Assembly (NCBI GenBank): GCA_004794655.1
Contig: SMMW01000575.1
Coordinates: 11,297,001-11,361,000 of the forward strand
Source of the DNA: Marisa cornuarietis
Taxonomy: Eukaryota; Mollusca; Gastropoda; Architaenioglossa; Ampullariidae
DNA: 64,000 nt
Direction of reading: 5' to 3'
How positions within the stretch are numbered: position 1 is the stretch's first letter; the number at the start of each line of letters is the position of its first letter. Position numbers and translations under genes: made by a program. Positions 45,821 through 57,694 of the stretch are shown here, piece after piece. The notes under the pieces are model-generated. The model did not search any database. It was not told the DNA's origin and worked only from the letters and a program-made list of their open reading frames with translations.

Positions 45821-46201
45821 TGAACAGCTTTTAGGGTTCATCTCCATCTTTCCGTACGCATGCCACCCTTGGACTATGTGGAGTTGCAAACGAGATTATA
45901 GTCCATGGAGACGAGACGGTACAGAAGGATTGTTTGTACCTCCTACAAAGACCACATCAACGTTGAAAAGGTACGAAAGAGAATTAGGTAAATAACTGGT
46001 ACCTATTAAGACCTCCTATTCACAGTGGAAAGCTGAAGTGGTATGGGTCGGGACTTAAGAAGACGAGAGCATGCGACAATAAATAAACACAGAGATGAAA
46101 AGAAAAGACAGAAAGGACACATCTCAGAGATTGGCAGAAAAACCGCAAAAGTTGATGAGTCTGTGGTTATAGAGTCAGGTACGCCTATTAGAGCTACGGG
46201 A

Positions 46202-46202
46202 C

Positions 46203-46243
<41 letters not shown>

Positions 46244-46247
46244 ATGA
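46202..46247. repeat. (CTG)n-(ATG)n microsatellite at the LINE 3' end
   Basis: Eight CTG units then seven ATG units, immediately after the LINE C-terminal remnant. Confidence 0.93.
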
Positions 46248-46267
46248 TTTATCATCTCGTTCACACT

Positions 46268-46380
46268 CCAGCCATGTGTAGACAGGACGAAGTCACACCT
46301 TGTCAACTCACCAGCCATGTGTAGACAGAATGGTCACACCTTGTCGACTCATCAGCCATGCGTGGATACAACGAAGTCCT
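46268..46380. repeat. Minisatellite, unit 41-43 bp, about 2.6 copies
   Basis: (C/T)CAGCCATG(T/C)GT starts at 46268, 46311 and 46352. The units share AGACAG, GTCACACCTTGTC and ACTCA. It follows the LINE tail microsatellite by about 20 bp. Confidence 0.85.
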
Positions 46381-49300
46381 ATCTCTGTCACTCTGTCTGT
46401 CTATCCCCACCTCCCAGAAATTAATTATCAGCTCATCCAAGCCATCCCTTTGTGTCTCCTTCTTTCTCTCTTTTCTCTCCTTTGTTCATTTCTCCTTCCC
46501 TCTATCCGTGTCTGCACGATGCTGTGGGGCGGATCTCCTCGACCGCCACTTCTTTCGCCCTCGTCCATTCGAAGCACGCCCGGGCTCTCTCGAGGATTAC
46601 TAGTGGCCTTCTACCAGGCAGCGAGGAAAGTTGCACAAAGAGCTGTCGAATGTGTGGTCAGAGATCCTCTTCGTCAGTATCGATGTCTGACTCCACCGAC
46701 GCTTTCCCCGACCACTCCTTCCACCACCCCACCACATCCTCCACCACCCGTTTTCTGCGCTTCTCTTACTAATGTTTGCTCAAGAAAAGAACGCATTGAT
46801 AGGGGGATCTTCAAGAAGATGATGCGAAATCAAAGAAGCTAGGCTTGCTCAGTATTCTGGACTCCGCCGATGGCCTATAAACTTTCTCCCCACCCTTCAC
46901 CCCCCAACCTTCCCTTTTTATTTTGGAAGTCCACTGAGGAGACGTGCAGACTAAATATTCTCGTCACGAGTCCCAGTTTTCCTAGCGATTATTCATCAAT
47001 GATGCAGTGAATTCTTGCTGAATGCGGTGTAATTACAATCCTAGGCGCAGATACATTATTATCGATATTTCTTTCAAATTGGCAGTGTTCGTTTAACGTT
47101 GTCAATGACAAACATTCAGACCGGCCGTGTCCTCCTGGTTGCAATCTGTACGGCGATCGTTTAACGACGTGCTATTTTTTTTTTACATATATATATAACA
47201 GTTTTATATTTCATTTTCATGAAGAGGCTGGACGGGTGGATTCCATAGCCGAACGACTTTCTATTAATAAAATAAGCAGCATGACTCGGGTCCGAAATAT
47301 GATGTCCCTTTATAGAGTGTTGTGGGGAGGAGGTTGGTCTGCAGAGAGGACATGATTGACTGCTAATAGCAGGTTATTGACTCGCACCTTATCTAACCAG
47401 TATGCAACAGTGCTCACAGAAATGTCGACGTAATAACCACGAGGGCATTCCTCTCCCCACCCCTCCCACAAAAAGCCGCCTCGAAGCCTGTTTTTCCCTT
47501 GCCAATTAACAGCCCCGTTCAGTTCACTGGTCCTCTCGCCTGTCACGATTCGTCCGTGACTGACACCACGCCAACGGTCCCATCGTAAAAATATTTGCAC
47601 TTGTGGCAGAAGCGTTTCTTCGCCATAACTTTACATACAGACGCCGGCGCCTGACCAAAGAGACGCATGATGGGACTGGCCAATCGTTCTAGACGTTGTG
47701 TTGTCACGTGACCTGGCTTACTGACGAAGTCTCGCAAAGTCTCGCGAGGGGGGAAGAGCAATTCTAATTAACTGTTTCCCTCAAGGCAACAAACTACGTT
47801 ATTGGCATACATCGGCTGTAGAGAAAAGACTTTCTCTAATGGTTAGTCACCCCCATCCACCCTACCATTTTCTTAGGCTGACCGTTGTAACCTTCGTATT
47901 GCACTTCACTAAAAGCCCTGTATTGATTCCAGAGAAATCTTTGAAAGTTTACTTTTTAATATTTATTCCCCGCTGATGCTACAATCGCCATGTGTAAATA
48001 TTAAAGGTAGAATCTTTGTGCGCTCAGCCCAGGCAATCCTGTTTTGGCGAGATTCCTTTTTGGAGGTCTGTTTGCTGTGATCTCGGATGAGGCAGCCAAC
48101 GATTTGAGGAGGTCGACAGAAGCAATTAAGACATTAGTTGGTCCCTCAGAAAGGCTGTTATGTGAGTGACACTCAAGGGAGCCTAGGACCTCGCTGACAG
48201 GCAGGGGTACAAGAGGCAGGTGCCCCTGTCTTCGCAGTCTTGCCCCCAGGAAATACACCTCGTGTTCACAAGTCTTGACGTAATTATCGCCCAATGCGAC
48301 ACACGCACAACGATAACCAGAAGATGTACAACTGATATCTGGGCTGCATGAGGTTTAATTTGGAGTCTGTTTTTTTTTTGTACGCGGGTTCATGTATATT
48401 GCACAGAGGGCAGAAACTTTCTCATCATGTTCGTTAACAAGTTGCTTATATAAACAAGCATATATTTGCGCAAGACCAAATCTGTATATTCGTATTTGAA
48501 TAGTATATAGAAAGAAATATATATATATATATATCACATGTATGTTTATAAATAACAACCACCCGAAAATAATATAGAGTTTTAAGTAACTTGTCCTGAG
48601 AATGATTGCTGTCGAAAAAAAAATTAATGCCTGTACTTCCATCATAAAATGACCTTTGAAGGCCAGTCTACACGTACATATAAAGTTAAGTTGAGGATGT
48701 GGGGTGACACTAACGCCACAGCCTTCTTTAGGGTACAGACTACCCAGAATTTTTTTTAACCCGGGGCATGAGGCCCGCAACTATGCGCCGTAATCACCGA
48801 CCCTTTATTGATAGTTCATATTTCCTTCTCTTGGCCAAGGACCAGCATTGCTTTTGCAGCGATCTCATCGTGTTTCCACTCCAAGCACCCAGCTTCCCTG
48901 ACACGGAAATGGGTTCTAGCCACTAGATATTTACTCAAGACATTCTCACCGCCACCTCTGATGAGATGCTTGTCGGATGGTTTTGAGACAATGCGACCTA
49001 CTTTTCGACTAAAATCAGACCACAAGGCGCTCATAATTCTCAGAGATTGGACTGGTCCTGCTGTTAGTTTTATGTGCAGAGCAAGCCATACAACTCCTCA
49101 TGCAGCCAGCCCCATGTGGTCTGTGTCGTCTGCAGACGTCTGGAATGGTCAAGTCTGGCAGCAGCGTATGTGTCTCCTGCGACCTCTGTCGTCATCGTTT
49201 AATGTATCTTCTGTCTAGCAAGCATTTCTCTTTCGAGAAGAAGATTTGCGTCGGTGCACAGTGTTGGGGCAAAACTTGAACTTGCGTGAAATAGCGTTTT

Positions 49301-49455
49301 CTGCATTAACTCATACATCCCGAATCTGATGCTTCCTCGAACATTCCAAGAACTTCAATCTTCTGGGAAAAACCAGCTGGAAATGTTACTGTTCACATTA
49401 TAATTACATAAGTATAGAAGTATTTACACATATATATGATATAAGACAATATATA
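46381..49455. other. Anonymous non-coding stretch
   Basis: C/T-rich at 46380-46500; short AT runs at 47190-47203 and 48519-48535. A plus frame of 136 codons at 48808-49218 and its minus counterpart have no domain I can name. No gene is called. Confidence 0.4.
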
Positions 49456-49459
49456 TGTT

Positions 49460-49592
49460 AAAGACCTACCTGAATTTTTTTCCTTTATTTGCAGATATCG
49501 ATATATTTGGAGGCTAAAATTGACAGCTTAGTTTTAAATGGCCCATATCTACCGATATATGCAACAAACGCAAACCATTCAGGTTGGTCTTT
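49460..49592. mobile_element. Foldback family, compact copy C with both termini (133 bp)
   Basis: It begins AAAGACCTACCTGAAT and ends ATTCAGGTTGGTCTTT, inverted repeats matching at 15 of 16 positions. Just inside the right end, ATCTACCGATATATGCAACA and CGCAAACC correspond in reverse complement to the subterminal TATATCGGTAGAT and GGTTTGCG of copy A. It lacks the central hairpin. No TSD is clear, so the superfamily is open. No coding capacity. Confidence 0.75.
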
Positions 49593-49794
49593 CACATTGT
49601 ATTTACATAATTTCTCGTCATAACAATGTCTATCACGCTCAACCACGAACTACTCACAGAAATAATCTCTTGAAAAAGGTTGGTCTTCTTTTTACAACAA
49701 TTTAGGCCGTTGTAAGAATACTTATCTAGTAAGGACTGTCAAGACAACGTAATAATCATAAGTGCCAGTATCCACTTGCGCACACGCGGACGCG

Positions 49795-49857
<63 letters not shown>

Positions 49858-52800
49858 CCAAAGCTGTAATAGGCTTATTAACTTTGGTGAAAATAGCACA
49901 GAACGTGATAGGTGGTTAAAAAGAGTCTGGGGTGGCTTGATGTAAAGGCTTTTGCTGTCGAGGATAATCATCATCTCATCTTCTCCTACTCTGTCTGATG
50001 TTTGTTTCTTCTTCTACTTCTGCTCCAGACTGGCATGCCTTTCTCTCTCTCCTCTGGCAACGTGTCAAGTCCATGCTTCCTGTTCCCTTGCACTCAGTAA
50101 CCTTTGATATGTTATGATACAGAACATTAACATTGATTTTCCCCTACAAAAGAATACAGTGGCATTGTTTTTTGGTACAAACCAAACTAGTAAAATTGAA
50201 TTTTTGTTACAAGATATTTAAATTGAGCTTTATTGGTTCATGAATTAACGAAAACCCGACGGACCTTTGTTTCGCTCTGTTCATTGTCTGGCTGGTTGGA
50301 TTAGTGATGAAAAAACTGGGAAGTTATACACTTAAACCTAACAAAAAACAAAAAATTAAAAAAACAAACAAAACCCTGGCTCCATAGCCTCACCAATCGT
50401 CTATACCCTCCCTCTTTTCTTCTCTTAACACATCCTTGATAAAGCCTGCGATACGTGTGACTGTGAAAGAGACGGGTTTCAATGTTTGACCAACAGCCAG
50501 AGTAATAAATCACATTGTCGTTTTCACAGCTGTCCGGTTTCTGGTCCCTGACAACTGTCTGCGTCTGGGTTCGTCGTTCACCCCTTCCGGATAGCTGTTT
50601 CCCTCCTCTAAACTCCAAGAAAAATACCGAAGGGCTGCATGGCTCTTAGATAAACTGTGGGTGTTGACGTACTGAGAAGGGGATCCACCAGCACTTGTTA
50701 TGCTGCTGTCGTGTGATGAAACCAGAAAGAAGCAGTGAATTGAGATACGAGCTTCTGATGAATCAGACCTGAAAAGAAGGAGGGAGGGAGGGTGGGATGG
50801 ACAGCTGGAAGGAGGTTTGGGGGAGGAGAAGAGAGGAACAACAACCGGAAGAGATGGGCGAATGAGGCTACGGTCAGGAATGGGGGTGGGAGAAGGGTGA
50901 GAACAGCTAGTATTACTGAGTTTGTCCGATGGTGTAGAGGCACAGACAGTGAGGACAGTGCGCTGTGGGCTCAGAGTACGCACCCAGCACACGTCATCTC
51001 TTAGTAGATGTAACGCCTATTCACGGGCCTGCACTAGTTCGACGCGTGACAGAGCAACCAACCAGCCAACAGCAAACCACCCTTTATTTTTTTTTTACTC
51101 TCTCTCTCAACAGTCTTTTACTCCGTTTCTCTCCTTCCAGGTCACATGGCTTATTTCTTGTCTATCTTCCTCCTCTCTCTACTTTAGTGTGCATGTGTGC
51201 CCGCACATATGGGCGGTGGTGGCAGTGGTGTTGGTGGTGACGGCGGTGGCGATGATGGTGGTGCTGTGTGCTTCAGAAGAAAACAAGAAAACGTTCCCTA
51301 CCACTTTGAAAAAGACGATTTTCGCAGAGGAAATGAAAACGTACGCTCCATTAGGGGGAAATTAGCAGAAAGACGTTATGAGGGTTACGTGCTCTTGACA
51401 CGTCATCATCCGTGTAAGCGGCGATTAGAAAATTGTGGTTACGCTTCTTTCTCAGGGAACGTACAAAAAAAAAAAAAAAAAGAGACGGAGAGCCTGCAAG
51501 AAGCCAAGGGGCGAGAAGCGGGTCTCCAAAATTTTGCTGTCGTTCCTGAGAAAGCGACTGAAGAAAGAATACATCCGGGCAACTGGGGTGCACGGCGCCT
51601 GCTTCCAGCGAAGGAAACTTACAAGAATGTGAACCCTTAGGATTATCCCCCTTCCCCCTTCAGGGGTAGTATTTAATAAGCCCATTTATCCAGCTGGTTA
51701 AATCTGCTACCCACTTCTGTGTTAGCCCCTGAAGTAATTAATATGCCTTCATCTTTGCATAATGAAGTTCCTTCCTTTTAATCTGTAATCTATGGCAACA
51801 TCCAATCACCATTTACCTGTTGTCTTAGTGCCGTGCGCAGTTCGGAAAAGGATGTCGAGCGAATGTGCCTGACTTATAGCTTATCACCTTCTTTCATTGT
51901 GAGTGTCTTCTACCAGCTACACCATTTCAGCTTCACTGACATGGTTACAGAACGATTTGAATCAAAGAAAAATTCTTACAAAGTAATATTCTTAGACAGC
52001 AGAAACTTGGCTTAATGTGTGAAGGTCTTTCTGTGTTTGGTTCTTCCACCCTTACCTGCGCCCTGGCGGAGTGAAGATTTGTCGACTACTACTATCATCA
52101 AACCGTTTCTTCCCGAAACTAACGCTTGCCCAGGACAGGAGGGGTGGATCAGTTTGACAGAATAAAGCCGCTGTCACTAGATGTAGACTACAGGAACTTA
52201 ATTACGCATGAACAACAGATTATTAAAATACACAACAGCCAGCCTAATTTAATAATTGTGACTAGTTTAAAATTACAATAATTCGCTGACTTATTTCTGT
52301 GTTTTGTGCAATATATTTTATGAACTTAAATGTACTTACATGCTATACGGACAGACTCTTCTCAATGCTAAGAAAAGTGCTTCCCACGTGTGTGTGTGTG
52401 TGGGGGGGGATGGGGCTGGTAAGTGCATGTGAGGGCTGGTCTGGAAAAAGCAAGAAAAATATTATTTCTTATTTGTTGTTTTATATATTTTTATGACTTG
52501 GCAATCACATCACGGGGAAATTCAAAGACAGGATGCCAAACAGCCCTCTGCACTTTCTTTGTCTCTGAAATGATTTGTTTCTGTAATAAAAAATATTTAT
52601 TGTTTCGACAGCTTTGTGGAGCTTTATTAAAGTATATCTTTCAACAGTGTTAATTTTCACACATATATTGTTCTCTCCGCCATCTGCTATTTCGAAATCG
52701 ATGCCTGATGCTGCAGCACGAATGTTTCATGTTACGTTTCTTCAGACCTTGGAAATAAGTTCGAGCTTGTAAAGGGGTTGTTTTGCTCGTCGCGGTATAG

Positions 52801-54230
52801 CTAGTAAATTTTCGCTGATTTTTATTCCCACGATGTTATTTTGGAATGTAACTGAACACGAGTCACTTATCTGAAATTTTAATACAAAACGTCGATCGGA
52901 TACTGTTGAGTTTGCTGTCAGCACGAAGTTCTCTCTTCGTATTGCTTACAACGACAATTTTCGTATTTTTGAGTTTTTAGGCATTTACCATCGGGATAGA
53001 GATATTACTAACCTTTCTCTTGCCTTTTGTTTAAAAAAAAATCCATTGGCATAGTCTAAAACGCAACAGTGATCATGTCAGTCTGTCTCTTTACGTCCGT
53101 GTGTCTCGGTAAAAGCAGATAAATGGCTAAGAAGTGACCCCCTGCTTCTGTTTTATCCACTGACGAGTGTGTACTGCGCATTGACGGAATACCTCCATTC
53201 AGGATTCTCTAGTCAGTGCAGGTTACAGCTTCGATGCTTCTGATGTCTATCAAATAACAAGGCAATTTTCTGACTTACTGAAAAAAAGACTGCCAACAAG
53301 TAGCTTGAAAGAAAAAAGAAGTAACCTGACTAGAGCACAGCATGATGCTACTGAAGTGGCCTTAACAGCAGCAGCTATTGAAGTGACGTTCATTGGCAAA
53401 CTGTCGCGAGCTTAAAGCAGATGTCGAGAAGACGACTCTTCGCTCTAATCAAAAGTGGCTTGCCAAGTCCTGGCGACAAATAAAACCTTCCGTTAACCCG
53501 TGTGTTTGGCTGGTCATTTGTTTGCCTCGATTTCCCTTATAAGGAGATAAAGGCCCGATGGTTCTTTGCTGGTGGAAATTGCAGCTCTCTTACACAATTC
53601 AGCCTGACAACCATCAGGCATCATCTTCCTCCGTTAACAAGATTTTTTTCCCCCCATCGTCGTCGTAAAAGAGCTGTTGAAAGATCAGGGGTCACGTCTG
53701 GCGTGTTTGCCGTACGCACATATCAACGATCAGTTTTGATGCCGAGTCCTGAGTGATGGCCGTATTTGCTTGATGATCTTGTCTCAGAATGCTGGAAGTG
53801 GTCTCAAGCCTGTCTCTGCTGTGGTGGCCTCCAATTTGCCTTATACGCAGCACTCCTTCAATTTCCTCAGCCCAGCCTCTTCCATTTCTGAACTGTTTTG
53901 AAAGTGCACCCTGCGACGAGAATCATTAGGCTTTACAAATCAATACATGCTTCCATAATATAGCGACCTTTGTATAAACGTCATTTCTCTTACTCTCTCT
54001 CCATCTACTCCCTCACAGTCTTCCTTCCCCTTTCCACTAAGTCTCTCCCTCTCTCTCTCTCTCTCGCTCGCTAGCTTGCTCGCTTGGCTGTTCCTTAGCT
54101 CTCGCTCTGAAGTCTTGTCAAAGTTTTCATATGATTCTCTCTGCTTATGCCGGTGAATTTTATTAACAAATTCAGAGGAAAAGGAAAGATGAGTCAGGTT
54201 ATTTTGACTCTTACATATTTGACAAAACAC
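49593..54230. other. Anonymous non-coding stretch
   Basis: Holds a CA tract (49806-49854), an A run (51465-51481), a C/T run at 54042-54064 and a G-rich patch at 52390-52412. Several 60-160-codon frames overlap on opposite strands around 50.5-51.6 kb, without recognisable motifs. Confidence 0.42.
49806..49854. repeat. (CA)n microsatellite
   Basis: About 24 CA units. Confidence 0.94.
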
Positions 54231-54237
54231 ATAAAAG

Positions 54238-54263
54238 ATGATAATGATGATGACGACGACGAC

Positions 54264-54342
<79 letters not shown>
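54238..54342. repeat. (GAT/GAC)n microsatellite, about 105 bp
   Basis: GAT units with a few GAC units near 54251-54262. Read through it gives poly-Asp or poly-Ile frames. It abuts a retroposon-like 3' end at 54343. Confidence 0.95.
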
Positions 54343-54345
<3 letters not shown>

Positions 54346-54590
54346 TATAAAGCGCTTTTCCAACGATTTGCTCAAAGCGCTTTCAGAAATGATATACAGA
54401 AGTAAACTGAATTACCAACAACCATGCACCCGTATTCACAAATAACAGACACGCTCACTTCAACGACAGAAATACCCGCTCATTCACGAAGTAAATACCG
54501 AAACACGTTACGCACGCTCCTGGTCAGGACATGGTCGCAGAAAAGTCGCTAAACAGATGCGTGTAAAGTTTAGACTTAAAGATGGTAAGA
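54343..54590 (-). mobile_element. Retroposon 3' end on the minus strand, with an ATC tail
   Basis: On the minus strand the sequence ends GAAAGCGCTTTGAGCAAATC, then GGAAAAGCGCTTTATAATTG, then the ATC tract. Paired AAAGCGCTTTGAG / AAGCGCTTTATAA blocks are the 3' terminus of many invertebrate LINE/SINE elements. Further inside, CTTTACACGCATCTGTTTAG (54556-54575) also looks repeat-like, but the 5' limit is a guess and no coding remnant is visible. Confidence 0.45.
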
Positions 54591-54775
54591 GAAACACATG
54601 TATGAAAATTGTGCCTTTTCCCCGTTCTGTAAGAAATAACCGGACAGCAACGCAAGGACTAGATCATAATTCAATGCTGGATTTAAAGAATAAAAGCAAG
54701 TTAAATGATAAGTTGGGCTGAAATGATAAATACTAAAGCTCGGAGTCAAGTCCAATCAAAATGTCGGGAACAAAA

Positions 54776-54790
54776 AAGGGTCTAACACTC
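54776..54790. repeat. Target-site duplication, left copy (15 bp)
   Basis: AAGGGTCTAACACTC, identical to 55406-55420. Confidence 0.9.
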
Positions 54791-55405
54791 GAATGTATTA
54801 CAGAGACTGACCGCTTCACCTACCTTGGCAGCATAGTCACCAAGGAGGTGCAGATGAAGCTGTAAGAAGGTGAATAAATAAAGCCAGGCATGCATTCCAC
54901 ATCCTGCGACCAATCTGGAATTCCAAGGCATTATCTCAGCACACAAGGATCCGCATCTTTCATACAAACGTAAAATCTGTCCTTCTATATGGGTCTGAGA
55001 CATGGCGTGTGACAAACACCAACAAGATTCAAACATTCATCAACAGATGTCTGCGCCACATTTTCAAAATCAGATGGCCGAGAAGATCTCCAATGCATAC
55101 CTGTGGGAGAGAGCCAACCAAAAACCTGCCAGCCAAGACATCAAGAAGCGAAAGTGGGGCTGGATCTGTTAGACCCTGAGAAAGCCGACCGAAAATTTAA
55201 CACGACAAGCTCTGGACTGGAACCCACAGGGGAGACGCAGGGTTGGGAGACCCAGACAGACGTGGAGAAGATCGGTCCACGGCGAGGCGGAGGCAGCTGG
55301 GTATGACATGGGCCAAACTGGGGAGGGAGGCCCAGAACCGGGTTCGCTGGCGTGATGTAGTTGCGGCCCTAGGCTCCACTGGGGGCGAAAAGGAATAATA
55401 AGAAG
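54791..55405 (+). mobile_element. 5'-truncated LINE, C-terminal part of ORF2, with 15 bp TSD
   Basis: Flanked by exact 15 bp repeats AAGGGTCTAACACTC, the mark of target-primed reverse transcription. Translation over shifted frames gives RFTYLGSIVTK (about 54807), INKARHAFHILRPIWNSKAL (about 54872), RIRIFHTNVKSVLLYGSETW (about 54950), TNKIQTFINRCLRHIFKIRW (about 55020), KRKWGW (about 55149), DPDRRGEDRSTARRR (about 55250) and MTWAKLGREAQNRVRW, RDVVAALGSTGGEKE with a stop at about 55395. This is the post-polymerase segment of a LINE ORF2 up to its natural end. There are at least three frameshifts. It ends in TAATAAGAAGAAG. It shares its last 45 bp with the 26.02 kb insertion. Confidence 0.9.
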
Positions 55406-55420
55406 AAGGGTCTAACACTC
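55406..55420. repeat. Target-site duplication, right copy (15 bp)
   Basis: Exact repeat of 54776-54790 directly after the trinucleotide tail. Confidence 0.9.
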
Positions 55421-56430
55421 AGTTTCATGCGGACTGATGAAAGCCGCGATGTAGGCGGCCCATCTGAGAAGAAAAGTGTCGAGCGATCCTTCGATACCGT
55501 TAGCAGTTTTGCGAACTGGTCAGGGCGACCTTGATTTATAGTTTGCAATCTGCTAGACGCTAAGAAAACTTGCAACGTGTGGAAAGGCACAGCTTACGAG
55601 AAATGTAAAGGGTCTTGGCTGTGTCCTACCTTTGAAAAAGCAAGGTGCCTGCGGATCACTGGCTTTGTTTGTGTGTAAGGATCTCTACTAGTTCTACTAG
55701 CAGTACAACCAATGTCAATACAAGTCACGCCAAAGGCAGCTCATTTATTTGGGGCTTCTATTCTTCATACACAAAAATCTTTTGCCCAGTAACTATTTTC
55801 TTCCACAATGATTGCCATGTAGAATTATGCAGTAGGTACATTAAAACTCTATGTTAATGTTTGTAACCTTATTCTCTATCACGTCAGTTTTCTCCAGTTA
55901 GTTCAACTTTTTCATCACTATAGTATTTTTAACACTGTACGATCTCCAAATCCAGAGTATCAGCGCTTTGACGACACCCCCACCTTCCAAAACCTGAAGA
56001 GACTAACTGTCACTCTTGTGCGTCCTAGTCCAGAAATATCAGTTGACAACTGGCCGGCCTGCTTAAACCGCCTTGGACCTGTGTTTTAGATGCTATTATA
56101 AATGAGCAATCAGTTTGCTGCTCGAAAGTTTGATCAGAAATCATTCAGAACGTCAATGTCTATCATTTAAGCTTACCATTTGACTTGCTTTTCCCTTTAA
56201 CTTTTCCTTTACTAAAAGTCAATTAGCCACTTTCCTTGTCAGCTGCCCGCACTATGCAAGAAAGTTATTCTTCTTGACTGTCTACCCAGACTACGAAAGA
56301 CTGCAGAACCTGCTACCCGGTTTACGGTGCGGTGGCTTATGGGAAGAGAGAACGCACCTGTCCTGGCATTCCCCCGCTCAGTGAAGGTGTCTTTCCTCTT
56401 TGGGCGAAAGTGGTTTCCGCCGCACTGCTA
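55421..56430. other. Anonymous non-coding stretch
   Basis: Frames of about 70 codons only; no repeat terminus or gene was recognised. Confidence 0.4.
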
Positions 56431-56434
56431 GACG

Positions 56435-56539
56435 TTGGCACTTTTCACAGGCTTGTGACCTTGGCACTTTTCACGGGAATGTGACGTGGGTACTGTTCAC
56501 GGGCTCGTGATGGTGGTACTTTTCGCGGGGTCGTGACGC
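56435..56539. repeat. Minisatellite, unit 26 bp, four copies
   Basis: TTGGCACTTTTCACRGGCTT-like units start at 56435, 56461, about 56487 and about 56513. Each carries (T/G)ACT(T/G)TTC(A/G)C(A/G)GG followed by GTGA. Confidence 0.85.
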
Positions 56540-57690
56540 TGCTGAGCCACGCAAATAGTGCAGCACGTCTGCGCGCCGTACTCTGCTGCACGACTCGCCT
56601 CCGCCGATCAATGTGCGTGACTGTCGCAGTCTGACCTACTTCTCCCACTGCTGCACCCTCCCAAAACCATTTGTCTTCTTCTCAATAATATTGTTATTAT
56701 TCTGAAATGAAACAGACAAACTTGTTTATCTTGGTACAGATGACGGTTTTTTAAAGGATTGTCGTTAACCTCAAGAAGTCTGTCAGAGAGTCTTTGAAAT
56801 TAAATTAGTCTTGTTGAGTTTGTGACTTGCATCCGTGGTCCAGAGGCAGGCAAAGACGTTTCACATTTTAGCGAGGACTAAAAAAAAAATTACAATTTTT
56901 TATCACTGTTTCCTTTCTCGTTTAGACAGTTTGGCTTACGTTTGAAAGCTTTTCTTACCTGGATAATTCATGAGAAACGATTGATCACACTGAGTTTTTC
57001 CATGACAGTTATATAATAATTTTATACAATGAAGTTATTATTTATGTAATAATTTTGCCAATCTTTGTTAAAATTTCGTCCATGTATAATACAGTTAAGA
57101 AGGGTTTTTAGAACTTCTCATTTACCTAGTAAAACCTATATTTTTCGTATTTCGTCCCTTGCACAAAAAACATTTTCTTTAAAGAGAACAGTGCTACCTA
57201 CTTTATCCTTTTTACCTTTGTATTAAGTATCAGTCAACGAGATTTGTGCATGTTTTACACATACCAAGATTCCATATATTTATATAAATACGATATCATT
57301 GTGTATTTCTTACACCTATGTGACATCTTCTGTTATTGCTTGCCGCCTTGTACCATTTCTTTATATACAAATAGATGAGACGTAACATGATTGTCTCTGT
57401 TGCCCACAAAACTATAAATACTACAAGACTTCTGGCAACAAAAAAAAAATAAATTAGGAGATGATCAAATGTGCCAAAAAGTTAATTATCCACTTAGAAA
57501 GTGTTGTTTACCACTGTCGTGAGCATAACTATTTGCTGCAAGTGATTGAAGTAAGATTAGACTTGTACTTAACTCCAAACTGATCCAATTCTGTACAAGA
57601 TGAATATTATATGGCTACAGTGGCAGTGAACGCCCAGCGGCTCAGTTTTTTGGGAACGATGTGTGGAGACAGTCTACTCTGCCTCAGGCT
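56540..57690. other. AT-rich anonymous stretch
   Basis: Strongly AT-rich from 56700 on, almost without open frames. No element terminus was recognised. Confidence 0.45.
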
Positions 57691-57694
57691 TTAA

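Larger units (their letters stand above)
44405..46247 (+). mobile_element. Endonuclease-RT LINE, degenerate, ending in a CTG/ATG microsatellite
   Basis: Plus-strand translation gives LINE ORF2 parts in order: endonuclease (TDWNAN near 44455, VGKYGQLNRDLRLLEFAQ near 44505, MDFILFLRLFKSTINKAKLK near 44645), a linker with YCNDLCNLQMKTDAG (about 44970), VRSMKRRQSPGVVISPELL (about 45063), PKKGNTKK, IRPGKSTVEQIFNRRFLI (about 45365), SSVRAVLLENQMGAFF (about 45550), SFAEDIELINSGFQ (about 45695), RRYRRIVCTSYKDHINVEK (about 45915) and KLKWYG (about 46035). The last part runs into CTG and ATG trinucleotides, as in other members I remember. Stops and frameshifts are scattered throughout, and the FADD catalytic block reads FAED. 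A deletion near 45640 removes most of the region before FAED. It is a dead copy. The clade is uncertain. Confidence 0.85.

Noticed and set aside
46300..46842. 180-codon plus frame rich in Pro/Ser/Thr
   Set aside because: It begins in the 41-43 bp minisatellite and is open mainly because the DNA is C/T-rich. Three overlapping frames are open at once, which is typical of composition effects.
48808..49218. 136-codon plus frame, with a minus frame containing ADDTDHM that resembles an RT FADD motif
   Set aside because: The residues around the ADD match do not continue as RT in any frame, and neither strand shows the other RT blocks.
54147..54350. Poly-Asp and poly-Ile frames across 54238-54342
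   Set aside because: These are translations of the GAT microsatellite, not proteins. The same applies to the His-Thr and Cys-Val frames over CA/GT tracts.
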